A DNA stretch of 32,399 nucleotides from Endozoicomonas acroporae (GTDB lineage: Bacteria > Pseudomonadota > Gammaproteobacteria > Pseudomonadales > Endozoicomonadaceae), in assembly GCF_002864045.1 (NCBI RefSeq), contig NZ_PJPV01000194.1, forward strand, positions 1 to 32,399, written 5' to 3'. Positions 1 through 7,899 of the stretch are shown here, in pieces. The notes below the pieces were generated by a model. That model was not told the origin of the DNA, did not search any database, and saw nothing but the letters and a program-made list of their open reading frames with translations. The number at the start of each line of letters is the position of its first letter. Position 1 is the stretch's first letter. Position numbers and translations under genes: made by a program.

Positions 1-49
1 ATTGCAAATGAGGCAACCGGATTAAGTAACTCCAGACCGATAACAGAGA

Positions 50-214
50 TAAGTAGCTGGCCATATGGAATCACATATTTCTGGCTACTTGGGCAGGTGC
101 TATGCGAGGCACAACGGAGGGAGCATAGCCGTAGCTATGTGACCGGAGTTGTAACGAAGCAGAGTGCCTGAACAAGGAGTCAGAAATATATGATTTCATA
201 TGGTTAGCTACTTA
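50..214. repeat. Palindromic MITE-like element, 165 bp
   Basis: The 36-base arms at 51-86 and 178-213 are near-perfect inverted repeats (31 of 36 positions match). Four of the five differences become G-T wobble pairs in a plus-strand hairpin. Weaker complementarity continues inward (for example cttgggcagg against cctgaacaag), so almost the whole element could fold into one hairpin. The ends read TAAGTAGCT and AGCTACTTA, so a TA target duplication is possible. No coding capacity is seen. The family is unknown. An inactive transposon derivative (MITE) is the simplest reading. Confidence 0.7.
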
Positions 215-228
215 ACTGTCAATAAAGC

Positions 229-267
229 ATACCTGACGTAATTGTTAAGTCATAGTTAATACCTGAC
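229..267. repeat. Two 9-bp direct repeats upstream of the LysM gene
   Basis: The sequence atacctgac occurs at 229-237 and again at 259-267, exactly 30 bp apart, about three helical turns. It lies roughly 100 bp upstream of the LysM lipoprotein start. It could be a tandem operator, but chance is not excluded. Confidence 0.3.
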
Positions 268-358
268 CAGTCAAATAAACCAAACAACCTTTATTTATTC
301 ATTTTCCTCACCAACAATAAAATCACTTCATTCAAAAACATTTTATCCAGGTGTATAT

Positions 359-973
359 ATGAAAAGTTTATTGATCATCGGTCTGGCATTTGGTCTGGCT
401 GCCTGCTCTGATTCAAAGCAAAGAGAAGGCACGATTAACAGAGACAAAGAATCATCACCACTTTCTGAAAACCCCAACCGGGAAAAGACCACAAAGACAG
501 AAGGAAATCACTCATTTTCAAACACCTATACAGAAAATAAAGCAAAACCCATATCCTATAAATTATCGAATTTTGCCACATCAGGTTCAGATATAAACGA
601 CCATTCTTATAGCCTTGGCTATTACACCGTCAACCAAAATGACACTCTGATGAAAATTGCATTTGAGATATACGGTGATTATGAACAATGGATAGTCATT
701 AAGAATGCCAATTCTGAAAAAATTGATTCTGAAAATGTAATAAAACAAGGAGCAACATTAACGTTTCCAGAACCAGCGGATAAATTTGTTCAAAGCAAAA
801 AAGGGGATCCATACCTGATAAAGCGTGGAGATACGTTAGCATCTATTGCCAGAAATACTTATGGATCAAGCCGTCACTGGAAAGCCATCTGGAAGAACAA
901 CACGCGTTTGATAAAAGATCCGGATAAAATTTTTGCCGGATTCACAATATACTTGCCGATTATCAACGACTAA
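359..973 (+). CDS. Lipoprotein with two LysM domains
   Basis: This encodes a 204-residue predicted outer-membrane lipoprotein that probably binds peptidoglycan. A short hydrophobic signal peptide ends in the lipobox L13-A14-A15-C16. Ser at +2 does not signal inner-membrane retention. Residues 20-80 are polar and low in complexity, like a linker. Two LysM domains follow: about 88-137 (YYTVNQNDTL start, YGDYEQW core) and about 151-200 (YLIKRGDTL start, YGSSRHW core). The C terminus ends right after the second LysM, with no catalytic domain, so this is a binding or anchoring protein rather than a hydrolase. The ATG at 359 has a modest ribosome binding site (ccaggtg). The gene stands alone, between a palindromic repeat and a degenerate gene, in AT-rich DNA, which suggests accessory status. 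The exact role is unknown. Confidence 0.8.
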   Translation: MKSLLIIGLAFGLAACSDSKQREGTINRDKESSPLSENPNREKTTKTEGNHSFSNTYTENKAKPISYKLSNFATSGSDINDHSYSLGYYTVNQNDTLMKIAFEIYGDYEQWIVIKNANSEKIDSENVIKQGATLTFPEPADKFVQSKKGDPYLIKRGDTLASIARNTYGSSRHWKAIWKNNTRLIKDPDKIFAGFTIYLPIIND

Positions 974-1313
974 ACAGACCTCGTCCACCCCATACCCTGA
1001 AAGAGGTCATTGACGTTACCATCATTGACCTCTCTGCCACTACCACCCGCCTCCACATTCGTGAGAGGCTGCATTTTCAATGCGCTTTAGATCAAATCTG
1101 CTTATAGTCATAGCCAATTTTTATGCCTGGTTAACACAAATATTAAATAAACTGTGTTTGATAAGAACTTTTACAACAGAGATAGGTCTTAGGAATTAAT
1201 TCAGCAATTCAATAATTCAATGAATTTTCAATATACCTCATCTTTATTCAATCCTGATTTTTTTGATCTTTATACCGGATCATCAGGTTTAGAGCAGAAT
1301 TTTCAATTTTACA
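974..1313. other. Gene-free stretch, one hairpin
   Basis: These 340 bases contain no convincing gene. The only clear structure is an 8-bp hairpin, AGAGGTCA (1002-1009) with TGACCTCT (1026-1033), 29 bp after the LysM stop. It lacks a T tract, so it is at best a weak terminator. The 75-codon frame at 1220-1447 overlaps the following degenerate gene and is not supported on its own. Confidence 0.5.
1002..1033 (+). terminator. Hairpin after LysM gene (terminator-like, no T tract)
   Basis: A perfect 8-bp inverted repeat with a 16-base loop lies just downstream of the LysM lipoprotein stop. A run of T is missing, so Rho-independent function is doubtful. Confidence 0.35.
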
Positions 1314-2155
1314 GTGGCAGAAAACAACCGGCGTACCATGGTAGGTCTGTTCAGAGGATGGATGATCCTTTTCCTGTTTACCACAATCAATCAGCCATAC
1401 ATCATTATGGATGGCGCTGGCTTTTCGGGCTTATTAAAGGAATATGAGATTGCACCTGTGGCATCAGCCAATCCAGCAGGCTCTTCTGGAATTGATATGT
1501 CTGAGATACCACCACCAGCTCTTGAGAAATATGTACCCTGGGATTATGGCAATCAACCCGTTAATGGTGCCCTGCCACCAATACCAAACATCCGCTTTAC
1601 TCAGCCGTCATTCCGGGTAAAAAGTAAGCCTGGGATCAGGGAACCAATACCAGCGCACCATTACAATCCAGATTATTGGTTAACTCATCCTCCTGTCGCA
1701 TTCTTTAATCCACAAGATTCAGGACCCGTTGCTGTAGTTAACTCACTAAACCTGAACCAGGCTACAAGTAATAACCAGTCGACTCAGACAGAAGAAATTA
1801 CGGATGGTAGCTCTTCAATCATTGAGCACCAGGGGTACCCCGCCAAGAGCCCACTTACGCAAAGCTCAAGGGTCGGTGCTCAACGAATCGCTACCAGACT
1901 GATCCCGAGTATGCATAGCGCCAAAGGAAGCGCCAGAAGGAGCGCTACCATAATGATCCTGAATACGCAGAGCGCATAAGGAAGCGTCAAAGAGAACGTC
2001 AACGGGAGCTTCGCAAAGATCCTGATTACCGTGAACGAAAAAGGAACATCGACAGGAAGTACCATATGAAACGCAAAAAAATAATAGAGAGTATGGCAGA
2101 AGCACTGTTCACCCAGAACATCAAAGGTAACACAACCAGCCAATCCCTGGGATAA
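1314..2155 (+). pseudogene. Broken gene with C-terminal Arg-rich DPEYAER repeats
   Basis: The upstream part, from ATG 1314 (frame ends at 1979), has a hydrophobic N-terminal segment (around GWMILFLFTTINQP), then a Pro/Asn-rich region. From about 1850 to 2155 a different frame encodes an unmistakable repeat: RYQTDPEYA, then a TAG at 1916-1918 where the repeat predicts Glu, then RQRKRQKERYHNDPEYAER, RIRKRQRERQRELRKDPDYRER and a Lys-rich tail ending at TAA 2153-2155. So at least one frameshift (between about 1800 and 1870) and one nonsense codon separate the N-terminal part from the repeat region. A third frame (1220-1447) overlaps the start and may preserve an older N terminus. I recall similar charged DPxYAER repeat proteins in Endozoicomonas-like genomes but know no function. 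A sequencing error could explain one lesion, less easily both. Confidence 0.6.
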
Positions 2156-2162
2156 CTTCCCA

Positions 2163-2927
2163 TCAGTCCACTTTTCGGACCACCTTGAAGTTATCCCACG
2201 CTTGAGAAGTTGGCATCACTTCCAGAGTGTTGATATTGATATGCGCTGGCTGTTGAGCAATCCAGAAAATGATATCCGCAATGTCTTCCGGACGAAGTGG
2301 GTTAACTCCTTGATAAATACTGTCACTTTTCGCCTGATCCCCTTTAAAACGAACCAGTGAAAATTCGGTTTCACACATGCCTGGCTCAAGACTGGTCACA
2401 CGTACGCCGCTGCCAGCCAGGTCACAGCGAAGATTACGGGAGAACTGGGCAACAAATGCCTTACTGCCTCCATAGACATGGCTGCCAGGATACGCCCAGT
2501 TAGCAGCCACAGAAGCCAGGTTAATAATGGCAGCTTTGGGTTGTTCACGTAGAATGGGCAACAACTTATGGGTGACATTCACCAAACCAGTCACGTTGGT
2601 ATCAATCATGGTATGCCAGTCTTCCAGGCTGGCTTCCCACGCAGGTCCAGCACCCAGCGCAAGTCCGGCATTATTGACCAGAACCTCAATATTGCGAAAT
2701 TCATCAGGCAGTGAATCCACCATTTCTGATACTGCACGGGCATCGCGAACGTCCAAAGTGACACTGTGAACCGGTACTTCAGGCGTCAACTCTTCCGCCA
2801 GTGCCAGCAGGCGTTCTGAACGGCGACCAGTGATTATCAGGGAGTGGCCATGTTGAGCAAATAACCGGGCACTGGCCAGACCAAAACCGGAGGTTGCTCC
2901 TGTGATCAAAACGGTGGGCAAACTCAT
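2163..2927 (-). CDS. Short-chain dehydrogenase/reductase (YdfG-like)
   Basis: This is a 254-residue classical SDR oxidoreductase, cytoplasmic and probably NADP-dependent. The Rossmann nucleotide-binding motif GATSGFG is near the N terminus, the structural NNAG motif follows at about 85-88, and the catalytic Ser139-Tyr152-Lys156 triad (YGGSK) is intact. TGRRSERL after the second strand has the basic residues that usually favour NADP over NAD. The pattern resembles YdfG, a 3-hydroxy acid/L-allo-threonine dehydrogenase, but substrate cannot be read from sequence. The ATG at 2927 is chosen because GGAG lies nine bases upstream. An in-frame ATG five codons earlier (2942) has no good site. The neighbours give no pathway context. 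Confidence 0.8.
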   Translation of the reverse strand: MSLPTVLITGATSGFGLASARLFAQHGHSLIITGRRSERLLALAEELTPEVPVHSVTLDVRDARAVSEMVDSLPDEFRNIEVLVNNAGLALGAGPAWEASLEDWHTMIDTNVTGLVNVTHKLLPILREQPKAAIINLASVAANWAYPGSHVYGGSKAFVAQFSRNLRCDLAGSGVRVTSLEPGMCETEFSLVRFKGDQAKSDSIYQGVNPLRPEDIADIIFWIAQQPAHININTLEVMPTSQAWDNFKVVRKVD

Positions 2928-3088
2928 TCTGCATAACTCCATTTCATTTCTTCAGTTGCAGTTTATCAGTTATCACGGCATGACATAAAATGAAGTTGTC
3001 GCAAAAGCTGCGGAAACACAAAAGACTACAAAGTAATGTTTTATTTCCTGACCAGGCAAGCCCCACAGGTCATTCCCTTCAGTGCTGG

Positions 3089-4162
3089 TTACTCTTGCCT
3101 CCTGTTTCCTTCTGGTTCCACTTTGAGTAACGACTTGATTTTTGGATGATCGCTGTGGCGAGCTAAGAAAGTAATTTTTTCAATTAATTGAAAATCAACA
3201 TCACCAAACACATTGACATGACATTGTCCAAGATGCTCCTGGGTATCATAACTGATAATGATTCCTGAATTTAATTTATCTAAATTATCAGGGTGCCAAA
3301 CACTTAAAATATCCTTAGGCTCAAGAGCACATACATTATCAGGATCATATAATGAAAAAGTTTTATGCCTTCCTGTATCATTAGGCTCATAAAAAATCAC
3401 TTTGAGACACCCCTCCTGTTTTTTAAATCTCAAGGCCATGACATGCCTCGGAATCATAAACAGGAAGCTTTTCTCAGTAGTATTTGGCATATCCCAATAT
3501 TTCCTGGCAATTGACTGAATAGCATGACTGAGAGTTGATTTGGTAAAATAGTAACCTTCACTGGATGGTTTCCACCAACGAGCTTCCAAATCTTCATCTG
3601 TTGGAATTTTATCAGAGAAAGACTTCAATGCTGACCGGGTATCAACGGAACTGAATGTATGCTTACCACGACCAAAAGCGCCAGTAACATAACCAAGGGC
3701 TAAGTGTCGGCACTGTATAAGCTCACCACCCTCTACTTTATCAAAGAGAGGTCGATGAACTTCACAATTCAAACACTCAGACTTTTCATTCTTTGAAAAG
3801 TACATAGGAACAGCTTCCACACCCTCTGGCTTAAATGCCAGTTTTACTTCCACAGTGCGGCCTTTATTACACAACTGCTCAATCTTATCAGCCAAATACT
3901 TCCCTTTATCACTAAACGTTTTAACTATATCGATCTGATATGCACTCAGGGGTTTACGTAACACTTTGGCATAGCTTGAATCGGGGTTTTCTAATACCAA
4001 ACGCGGAGTTACATCATCAAGAACACTGACAGTATATCTACCAAATAGTGCTTTTATACCATTAACAAGGGTTTTGATCGCCCTTACTAAAAACCATGAG
4101 TCTGCATGACGATGCCATGAGTGTGACATAGCTGGTAATACACCCAACTTTATTGCGTCCAT
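3089..4162 (-). CDS. Putative effector, ShET2/C58-type cysteine protease pattern
   Basis: This encodes a 357-residue soluble protein that I do not recognise with certainty. It has no signal peptide or membrane segment. The order Cys151 (IQCRHLA), His240 (IPRHVMALRF) and Asn261-Asp262 (FYEPND) matches the Cys...HA/HVMA...(Y/F)(D/E)PN layout of secreted cysteine-protease effectors, such as the ShET2/OspD-type N-terminal domain and C58 relatives. Four more cysteines (98, 130, 133, 252) are present. The C-terminal third is unlike anything I know. The start is ATG 4162, with AGACAGGA just upstream. The gene is AT-rich compared with the nqr and fab genes, is monocistronic, and sits beside the ankyrin gene, all consistent with acquired DNA. 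Family assignment is an inference; a toxin or an unrelated hypothetical protein remains possible. Confidence 0.5.
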   Translation of the reverse strand: MDAIKLGVLPAMSHSWHRHADSWFLVRAIKTLVNGIKALFGRYTVSVLDDVTPRLVLENPDSSYAKVLRKPLSAYQIDIVKTFSDKGKYLADKIEQLCNKGRTVEVKLAFKPEGVEAVPMYFSKNEKSECLNCEVHRPLFDKVEGGELIQCRHLALGYVTGAFGRGKHTFSSVDTRSALKSFSDKIPTDEDLEARWWKPSSEGYYFTKSTLSHAIQSIARKYWDMPNTTEKSFLFMIPRHVMALRFKKQEGCLKVIFYEPNDTGRHKTFSLYDPDNVCALEPKDILSVWHPDNLDKLNSGIIISYDTQEHLGQCHVNVFGDVDFQLIEKITFLARHSDHPKIKSLLKVEPEGNRRQE

Positions 4163-4203
4163 TCCTGTCTGTCCCTGAGTAGTTACGTAGCCAAAATTAT
4201 TTG

Positions 4204-4209
4204 ATTATA
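4204..4209 (-). promoter_or_regulatory. Perfect -10 box upstream of the effector-like gene
   Basis: On the minus strand TATAAT occurs about 42 bases before the ATG at 4162, inside very AT-rich DNA. No good -35 hexamer is seen at 17 bp (GATTCA), so activation by a regulator is possible. Confidence 0.4.
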
Positions 4210-4329
4210 GATTTTGCATAAAATTCTGAATCACTCTTATATAGATATTTCCAGAGCACAGATAATTAGAGTACGAAAGTACTTAATAGTTCCCCCTGTA
4301 ATAAATTCTTATTAAGAAATTACCCAGAC

Positions 4330-4363
4330 AAAAAAAGGCCAGTTCTCAAGAGAACTGGCCTTT
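4330..4363 (-). terminator. Strong intrinsic terminator after the nqrF fragment and ankyrin gene
   Basis: A perfect 13-bp stem (4334-4346 with 4351-4363, loop CAAG) is followed on the minus strand by seven T. It stands 29 bp beyond the stop codon of the duplicated nqrF 3' fragment, as terminator 6005-6037 stands beyond the intact nqrF. It presumably ends transcripts from the ankyrin gene. Confidence 0.85.
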
Positions 4364-4391
4364 CTGAAATATTAGTTGTTAAATCAGAGAA

Positions 4392-4523
4392 TTAGCCACC
4401 AAAATCATCCAGCAGGATGTTCTCAGGCTCAACACCCTGATCTTCCAGCATCTTGATAACGGCTGCGTTCATCATGGGTGGTCCACACATGTAGAACTCG
4501 CAGTCTTCCGGAGCCGGATGATC
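4392..4523 (-). pseudogene. nqrF: Duplicated 3' end of nqrF (43 codons plus stop)
   Basis: These 132 bases match the last 132 bases of the intact nqrF (6057-6188) with no gap and three mismatches. All three are third-position synonymous changes: GAG/GAA Glu, GGT/GGC Gly, CTG/CTT Leu. It encodes the NqrF C-terminal end, including MCGPPMM and NILLDDFGG, and keeps the TAA. Similarity stops abruptly at 4523. No start codon or upstream nqrF sequence is present, so it is a remnant. Because the differences are all silent, the two copies probably diverged as parts of functional genes and were brought together by recombination, rather than decaying after a local duplication. Confidence 0.9.
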
Positions 4524-4587
4524 TTTGCTTTGAAGGTGTTTTCGGCCCGCGTCCGGCTACGGTTTTACCTAATGGTGTTTATTACCC

Positions 4588-5844
4588 TCACAAAATACGG
4601 CATCGCCACAGATCCTCCGACTTTTTTGCCCCTCTGGCAAGCAGGAGTTCTACACATCGGTCTCGACCTTCACTGATGGCCCAGTCCAGGGGCGTAAAAC
4701 CCATTGAATCGATGACATTGATATTCACCTCCGGGCTAGTGAGCAGCAACGCCAAGTTATCAGCCTTGCCCATTTGGGCAGCCGAACTCAGGGGTGTTTT
4801 GCCAAAATTATTTTTGGCATTGACAAGCACTTTGCTGTTGTTGAGTAACGCTTGCACACTAAGGGTCTTATCCCCTTTGGCGGCGATGTGCAACGGTGTT
4901 TCGCCGCAAAAATTGGTGGCATTGACATTCACTTCACTGTGAGTGAGCAGTTCATCCAGGATATCGCTTCTGTTCTCGCTGGCTGCCATGTGCAGAGGCG
5001 TTCGGCCTAACTCAGCGATGGCATTGACATTCACTTTTTCAGTATTGAGCAGTACCCTCAGGCTTTTGGCGCTTCCTCTTCTGGCAGCGCAGTGCAGGGG
5101 GGTTTCGCTGAGGCTATTAGTGGCATTAACCGTTGCCCCGAACTCGATTAGTAGTTGCAGGCAGTCGCTGCTATCGGTATATGCAGCCAGGTGCGCGGGC
5201 GTGCCAAGGGAAGTACCGGCGGCATTGACATCCGCCTGGCAGTTAATCAGTCGTTGCGCGCAGCCGACGTTATCGTTTATGCAGGCCCGGTGCAAGGGGG
5301 TGTAGCCGCCCTCATTAACGGCATTGACCTCTGCGCCGAAATCAATCAGTAGTTGCAGGTAATCCGCTTTGCCCACGAAGGCGGTTATATGCAGGGGCGT
5401 TTGGCCCGTCTTATTAGTAACGTTGACATTGACACCCGCCTCGCACAATCGTTTAAAGCCTGCATAATTTTCTGCCTCCAAAGCGATAAAAAGCAAGTGG
5501 CCATATTCATGTATGTTGACAACACGATCACTGTTTATTGTCAGACTCTGTTCGAGGGCTTGCATATCTCCGGTGCGAAGGGCACTTTCCAGTGCCGGGA
5601 TACCAGACGATGGCCCGGATTGACGGGGAAGCGACGACCGGGGTTGCTGATGAGATTCGACACAGCCCCGTTGATTCAGTGTGGAGGGCTCCTGATCCGC
5701 GGTATGGTCAAGATGAAGCTGCCATCCATCCTGACCAGACATTTCGACCCGCGACCAGGAAGCAAATTGCCCTGGGGTGGAAACATCTTCGCTCTGGCGG
5801 ATATTAAACGAAGGGTTGTTGATGTTAGTTCTGACACTCTCCAT
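4588..5844 (-). CDS. Ankyrin-repeat protein, probable effector
   Basis: This encodes 418 residues. The first about 110 are polar and low in complexity (Ser/Gln/Pro-rich), without signal peptide or membrane segment. Then comes a degenerate ankyrin-like unit (about 111-143) and eight consecutive ankyrin repeats from about 144 to 407, each with the TPLHxAA turn and a VNA-type end (GQTPLHITA, GYTPLHRAC, GTPAHLAAY, ETPLHCAAR, GRTPLHMAA, ETPLHIAAK, KTPLSSAAQ, FTPLDWAIS). Ankyrin repeats bind proteins. In host-associated bacteria such proteins are often secreted into host cells, but no enzymatic domain is visible here. ATG 5844 is preferred because AGAGGTG lies just upstream; a TTG at 5895 in the same frame lacks a site. 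The gene lies between two copies of the nqrF 3' end and probably uses the terminator at 4330-4363. Confidence 0.85.
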   Translation of the reverse strand: MESVRTNINNPSFNIRQSEDVSTPGQFASWSRVEMSGQDGWQLHLDHTADQEPSTLNQRGCVESHQQPRSSLPRQSGPSSGIPALESALRTGDMQALEQSLTINSDRVVNIHEYGHLLFIALEAENYAGFKRLCEAGVNVNVTNKTGQTPLHITAFVGKADYLQLLIDFGAEVNAVNEGGYTPLHRACINDNVGCAQRLINCQADVNAAGTSLGTPAHLAAYTDSSDCLQLLIEFGATVNATNSLSETPLHCAARRGSAKSLRVLLNTEKVNVNAIAELGRTPLHMAASENRSDILDELLTHSEVNVNATNFCGETPLHIAAKGDKTLSVQALLNNSKVLVNAKNNFGKTPLSSAAQMGKADNLALLLTSPEVNINVIDSMGFTPLDWAISEGRDRCVELLLARGAKKSEDLWRCRIL

Positions 5845-6004
5845 TTTCACACCTCTGTTCGCGATTCGCGGTTTGGTATGGGGTGATTTGGACAATAAAA
5901 AAAAGAAGAAATTCCATCATGATGAGTGCCTTTACAGAGACACCATCAGCATGGGTTCTACTGCAAAAGCATGAGTGAGGGGTGTTGCTATAAATATTGC
6001 CTAT

Positions 6005-6037
6005 AAAAAAAGCCGGACTCAAAGAGCACCGGCCTTT
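6005..6037 (-). terminator. Intrinsic terminator of the nqr operon
   Basis: On the minus strand a GC-rich hairpin (CCGG arms at 6013-6016 and 6029-6032, with ACTC/GAG inner pairing) is followed by a run of T, 20 bp after the nqrF stop. It differs in sequence from the terminator behind the duplicated nqrF fragment. Confidence 0.8.
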
Positions 6038-6056
6038 ACTTCATTAAAGCGAGAGT

Positions 6057-7283
6057 TTAGCCACCAAAATCATCCAGAAGGATGTTCTCAGGCTCAACGC
6101 CCTGATCTTCCAGCATCTTGATAACGGCTGCGTTCATCATGGGTGGTCCACACATGTAGAATTCGCAGTCTTCCGGAGCCGGATGATCCTTCAGGTAGTT
6201 ATCAAACAGAACCTGATGGATAAAGCCGGTGTAGCCGGTCCAGTTATCCTCTGGCAGCGGATCGGACAGCGCCAGGTGCCAGCTGAAGTTCTCATTCTCT
6301 TCAGCCAGTTTGTCGAACTCTTCCACGTAGAAGGCTTCACGCAGGGAGCGGGCACCGTACCAGAAAGAGATCTTCCGGGTAGAAGACAGACGCTTCAGCT
6401 GGTCAAAGATGTGCGAACGCATGGGTGCCATACCAGCACCACCACCGACAAAGACCATTTCGTGGTCGGTTTCTTTGGCGAAGAACTCACCAAAAGGTCC
6501 GTACACGGTCATCTTGTCGCCGGGCTTCAGGTTGAAGACGAACGAAGACATCTTGCCAGGCGCAAAATCAGTACCCGGAGGTGGTGAAGCAATACGGATA
6601 TTGAATTTCAGCAAGCCTTTCTCTTCCGGATAGTTGGCCATGGAGTAGGCACGGATAGTCTCTTCATCCACCTTGGAAACGTACTGCCACTGGTTAAACT
6701 TATCCCAGTCACCACGGTACTCTTCGCCGATATCGAAGTTTTTGTACTCGACGGTATGGGGAGGACATTCCAGCTGGACGTAACCACCGGCACGGAAGTT
6801 AACGTCTTCACCTTCTGGCAATTTCAGTACCAGTTCCTTGATGAAGGTGGCTACGTTGTCATTGGAAACAACTTCACACTCCCACTTCTTGACGCCGAAG
6901 AGCTCTTCTTCGACTTCAATTTCCATGTCCTGCTTAACCGCCACCTGACAGGAAAGACGCCAGCCTTCCTTCTCTTCACGCTTGGTGAAGTGAGAGCGCT
7001 CGGTTGGCAGCATTTCACCACCGCCAGACAGCACCTTACACTTACACTGCGCGCAGGTACCGCCACCACCACAGGCGGAGGGCAGGAATACCCCGGCACC
7101 GGACAGGGTGTTGAGCAGCTTGCCACCGGCAGCCGTGGTTACGGCCTTGCCGGGATCTTCATTAATCCCGATGGTCACGTCACCCATACTCACCAGTTTC
7201 GACCGGGCGGCGAGGATAACCAACACCAGCGCCAGTACGATAATGGTAAACATGGCAACGCCATAGATAATATTTAAATCCAT
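6057..7283 (-). CDS. nqrF: Na+-NQR subunit F (NADH dehydrogenase, FAD and 2Fe-2S)
   Basis: This is the 408-residue electron-entry subunit of the sodium-translocating NADH:quinone reductase. It oxidises NADH and passes electrons through FAD and a [2Fe-2S] centre to the membrane subunits. One N-terminal membrane helix is present (about 5-26). The ferredoxin domain has ligands Cys71, Cys77, Cys80 (CGGGGTCAQC) and Cys112. The FAD domain has RAYSMA. The NADH domain has VGGGAGMAP and MCGPPMM, and the protein ends in NILLDDFGG as in other NqrF. Length matches the family. It starts 16 bp after nqrE and is the last nqr gene; apbE and nqrM, often found next, are absent here. Its last 132 bp are duplicated at 4392-4523. 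Confidence 0.97.
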   Translation of the reverse strand: MDLNIIYGVAMFTIIVLALVLVILAARSKLVSMGDVTIGINEDPGKAVTTAAGGKLLNTLSGAGVFLPSACGGGGTCAQCKCKVLSGGGEMLPTERSHFTKREEKEGWRLSCQVAVKQDMEIEVEEELFGVKKWECEVVSNDNVATFIKELVLKLPEGEDVNFRAGGYVQLECPPHTVEYKNFDIGEEYRGDWDKFNQWQYVSKVDEETIRAYSMANYPEEKGLLKFNIRIASPPPGTDFAPGKMSSFVFNLKPGDKMTVYGPFGEFFAKETDHEMVFVGGGAGMAPMRSHIFDQLKRLSSTRKISFWYGARSLREAFYVEEFDKLAEENENFSWHLALSDPLPEDNWTGYTGFIHQVLFDNYLKDHPAPEDCEFYMCGPPMMNAAVIKMLEDQGVEPENILLDDFGG

Positions 7284-7299
7284 ATCGTCCCAATCCCCC

Positions 7300-7896
7300 T
7301 TACAGCTGTACGCCAGAGAAAGACAGGAAGCCCAGGGACATCAAACCAACGGTAATGAAGGTAATGCCCAGACCTCTCAGTCCTGCAGGTACATCACTGT
7401 ACTTGAGCTTTTCACGAATGCCCGCCAGGGCAACAATGGCCAGAGCCCAGCCGACACCAGCACCGAAACCATAAACCACGGATTCACCGAGGTTGTAGTC
7501 ACGCTGAACCATGAACAGTGACGCACCCATGATAGCGCAGTTTACGGTAATCAGTGGCAGAAACACGCCCAGCGCGTTGTACAGAGCGGGTACAAATTTA
7601 TCCAGGAACATTTCCAGGATCTGTACCAGGGCAGCGATAACACCGATGTAGGTGATCAGGCCCAGGAAGCTCAGGTCAACACCGGCAACCAGTGCCCCGT
7701 CTTTCAGGATGTTCTGGTAAATGACATTGTTAATGGGCACGGTGATGGTCAGTACGGCAACCACCGCAACCCCCAGGCCCAGGGCAGTTTTCACCTGCTT
7801 GGATACGGCCAGGAAGGTACACATCCCCAGGAAGAAAGCCAGCGCCATGTTTTCCACGAACACTGCTTTCACAAATAGCGAAATAAAATGTTCCAT
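7300..7896 (-). CDS. nqrE: Na+-NQR subunit E
   Basis: This encodes a 198-residue integral membrane subunit with about six helices, homologous to NqrD and RnfA. Conserved cysteines sit in GMCTFLAVS and VNCAIMGAS. With the matching pair in NqrD they are known to hold an iron centre inside the membrane that carries electrons between NqrF and NqrC. The full family length is present. It starts three bases after the nqrD stop, so translation is probably coupled. Confidence 0.96.
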   Translation of the reverse strand: MEHFISLFVKAVFVENMALAFFLGMCTFLAVSKQVKTALGLGVAVVAVLTITVPINNVIYQNILKDGALVAGVDLSFLGLITYIGVIAALVQILEMFLDKFVPALYNALGVFLPLITVNCAIMGASLFMVQRDYNLGESVVYGFGAGVGWALAIVALAGIREKLKYSDVPAGLRGLGITFITVGLMSLGFLSFSGVQL

Positions 7897-7899
7897 GAC

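Noticed and set aside
1850..1979. Programmed frameshift joining the two parts of the 1314-2155 gene
   Set aside because: No slippery heptamer was seen, and an additional in-frame TAG interrupts the repeat, so a pseudogene fits better.
4478..4942. 154-codon plus-strand frame over the ankyrin gene 3' end
   Set aside because: It is Ser/Leu/Ala-rich mirror sequence of the repeats and crosses the nqrF fragment boundary.
5825..6022. 65-codon minus-strand frame upstream of the ankyrin gene
   Set aside because: It overlaps the nqr terminator and the ankyrin start, is Cys-rich, and has no site; considered a chance frame.
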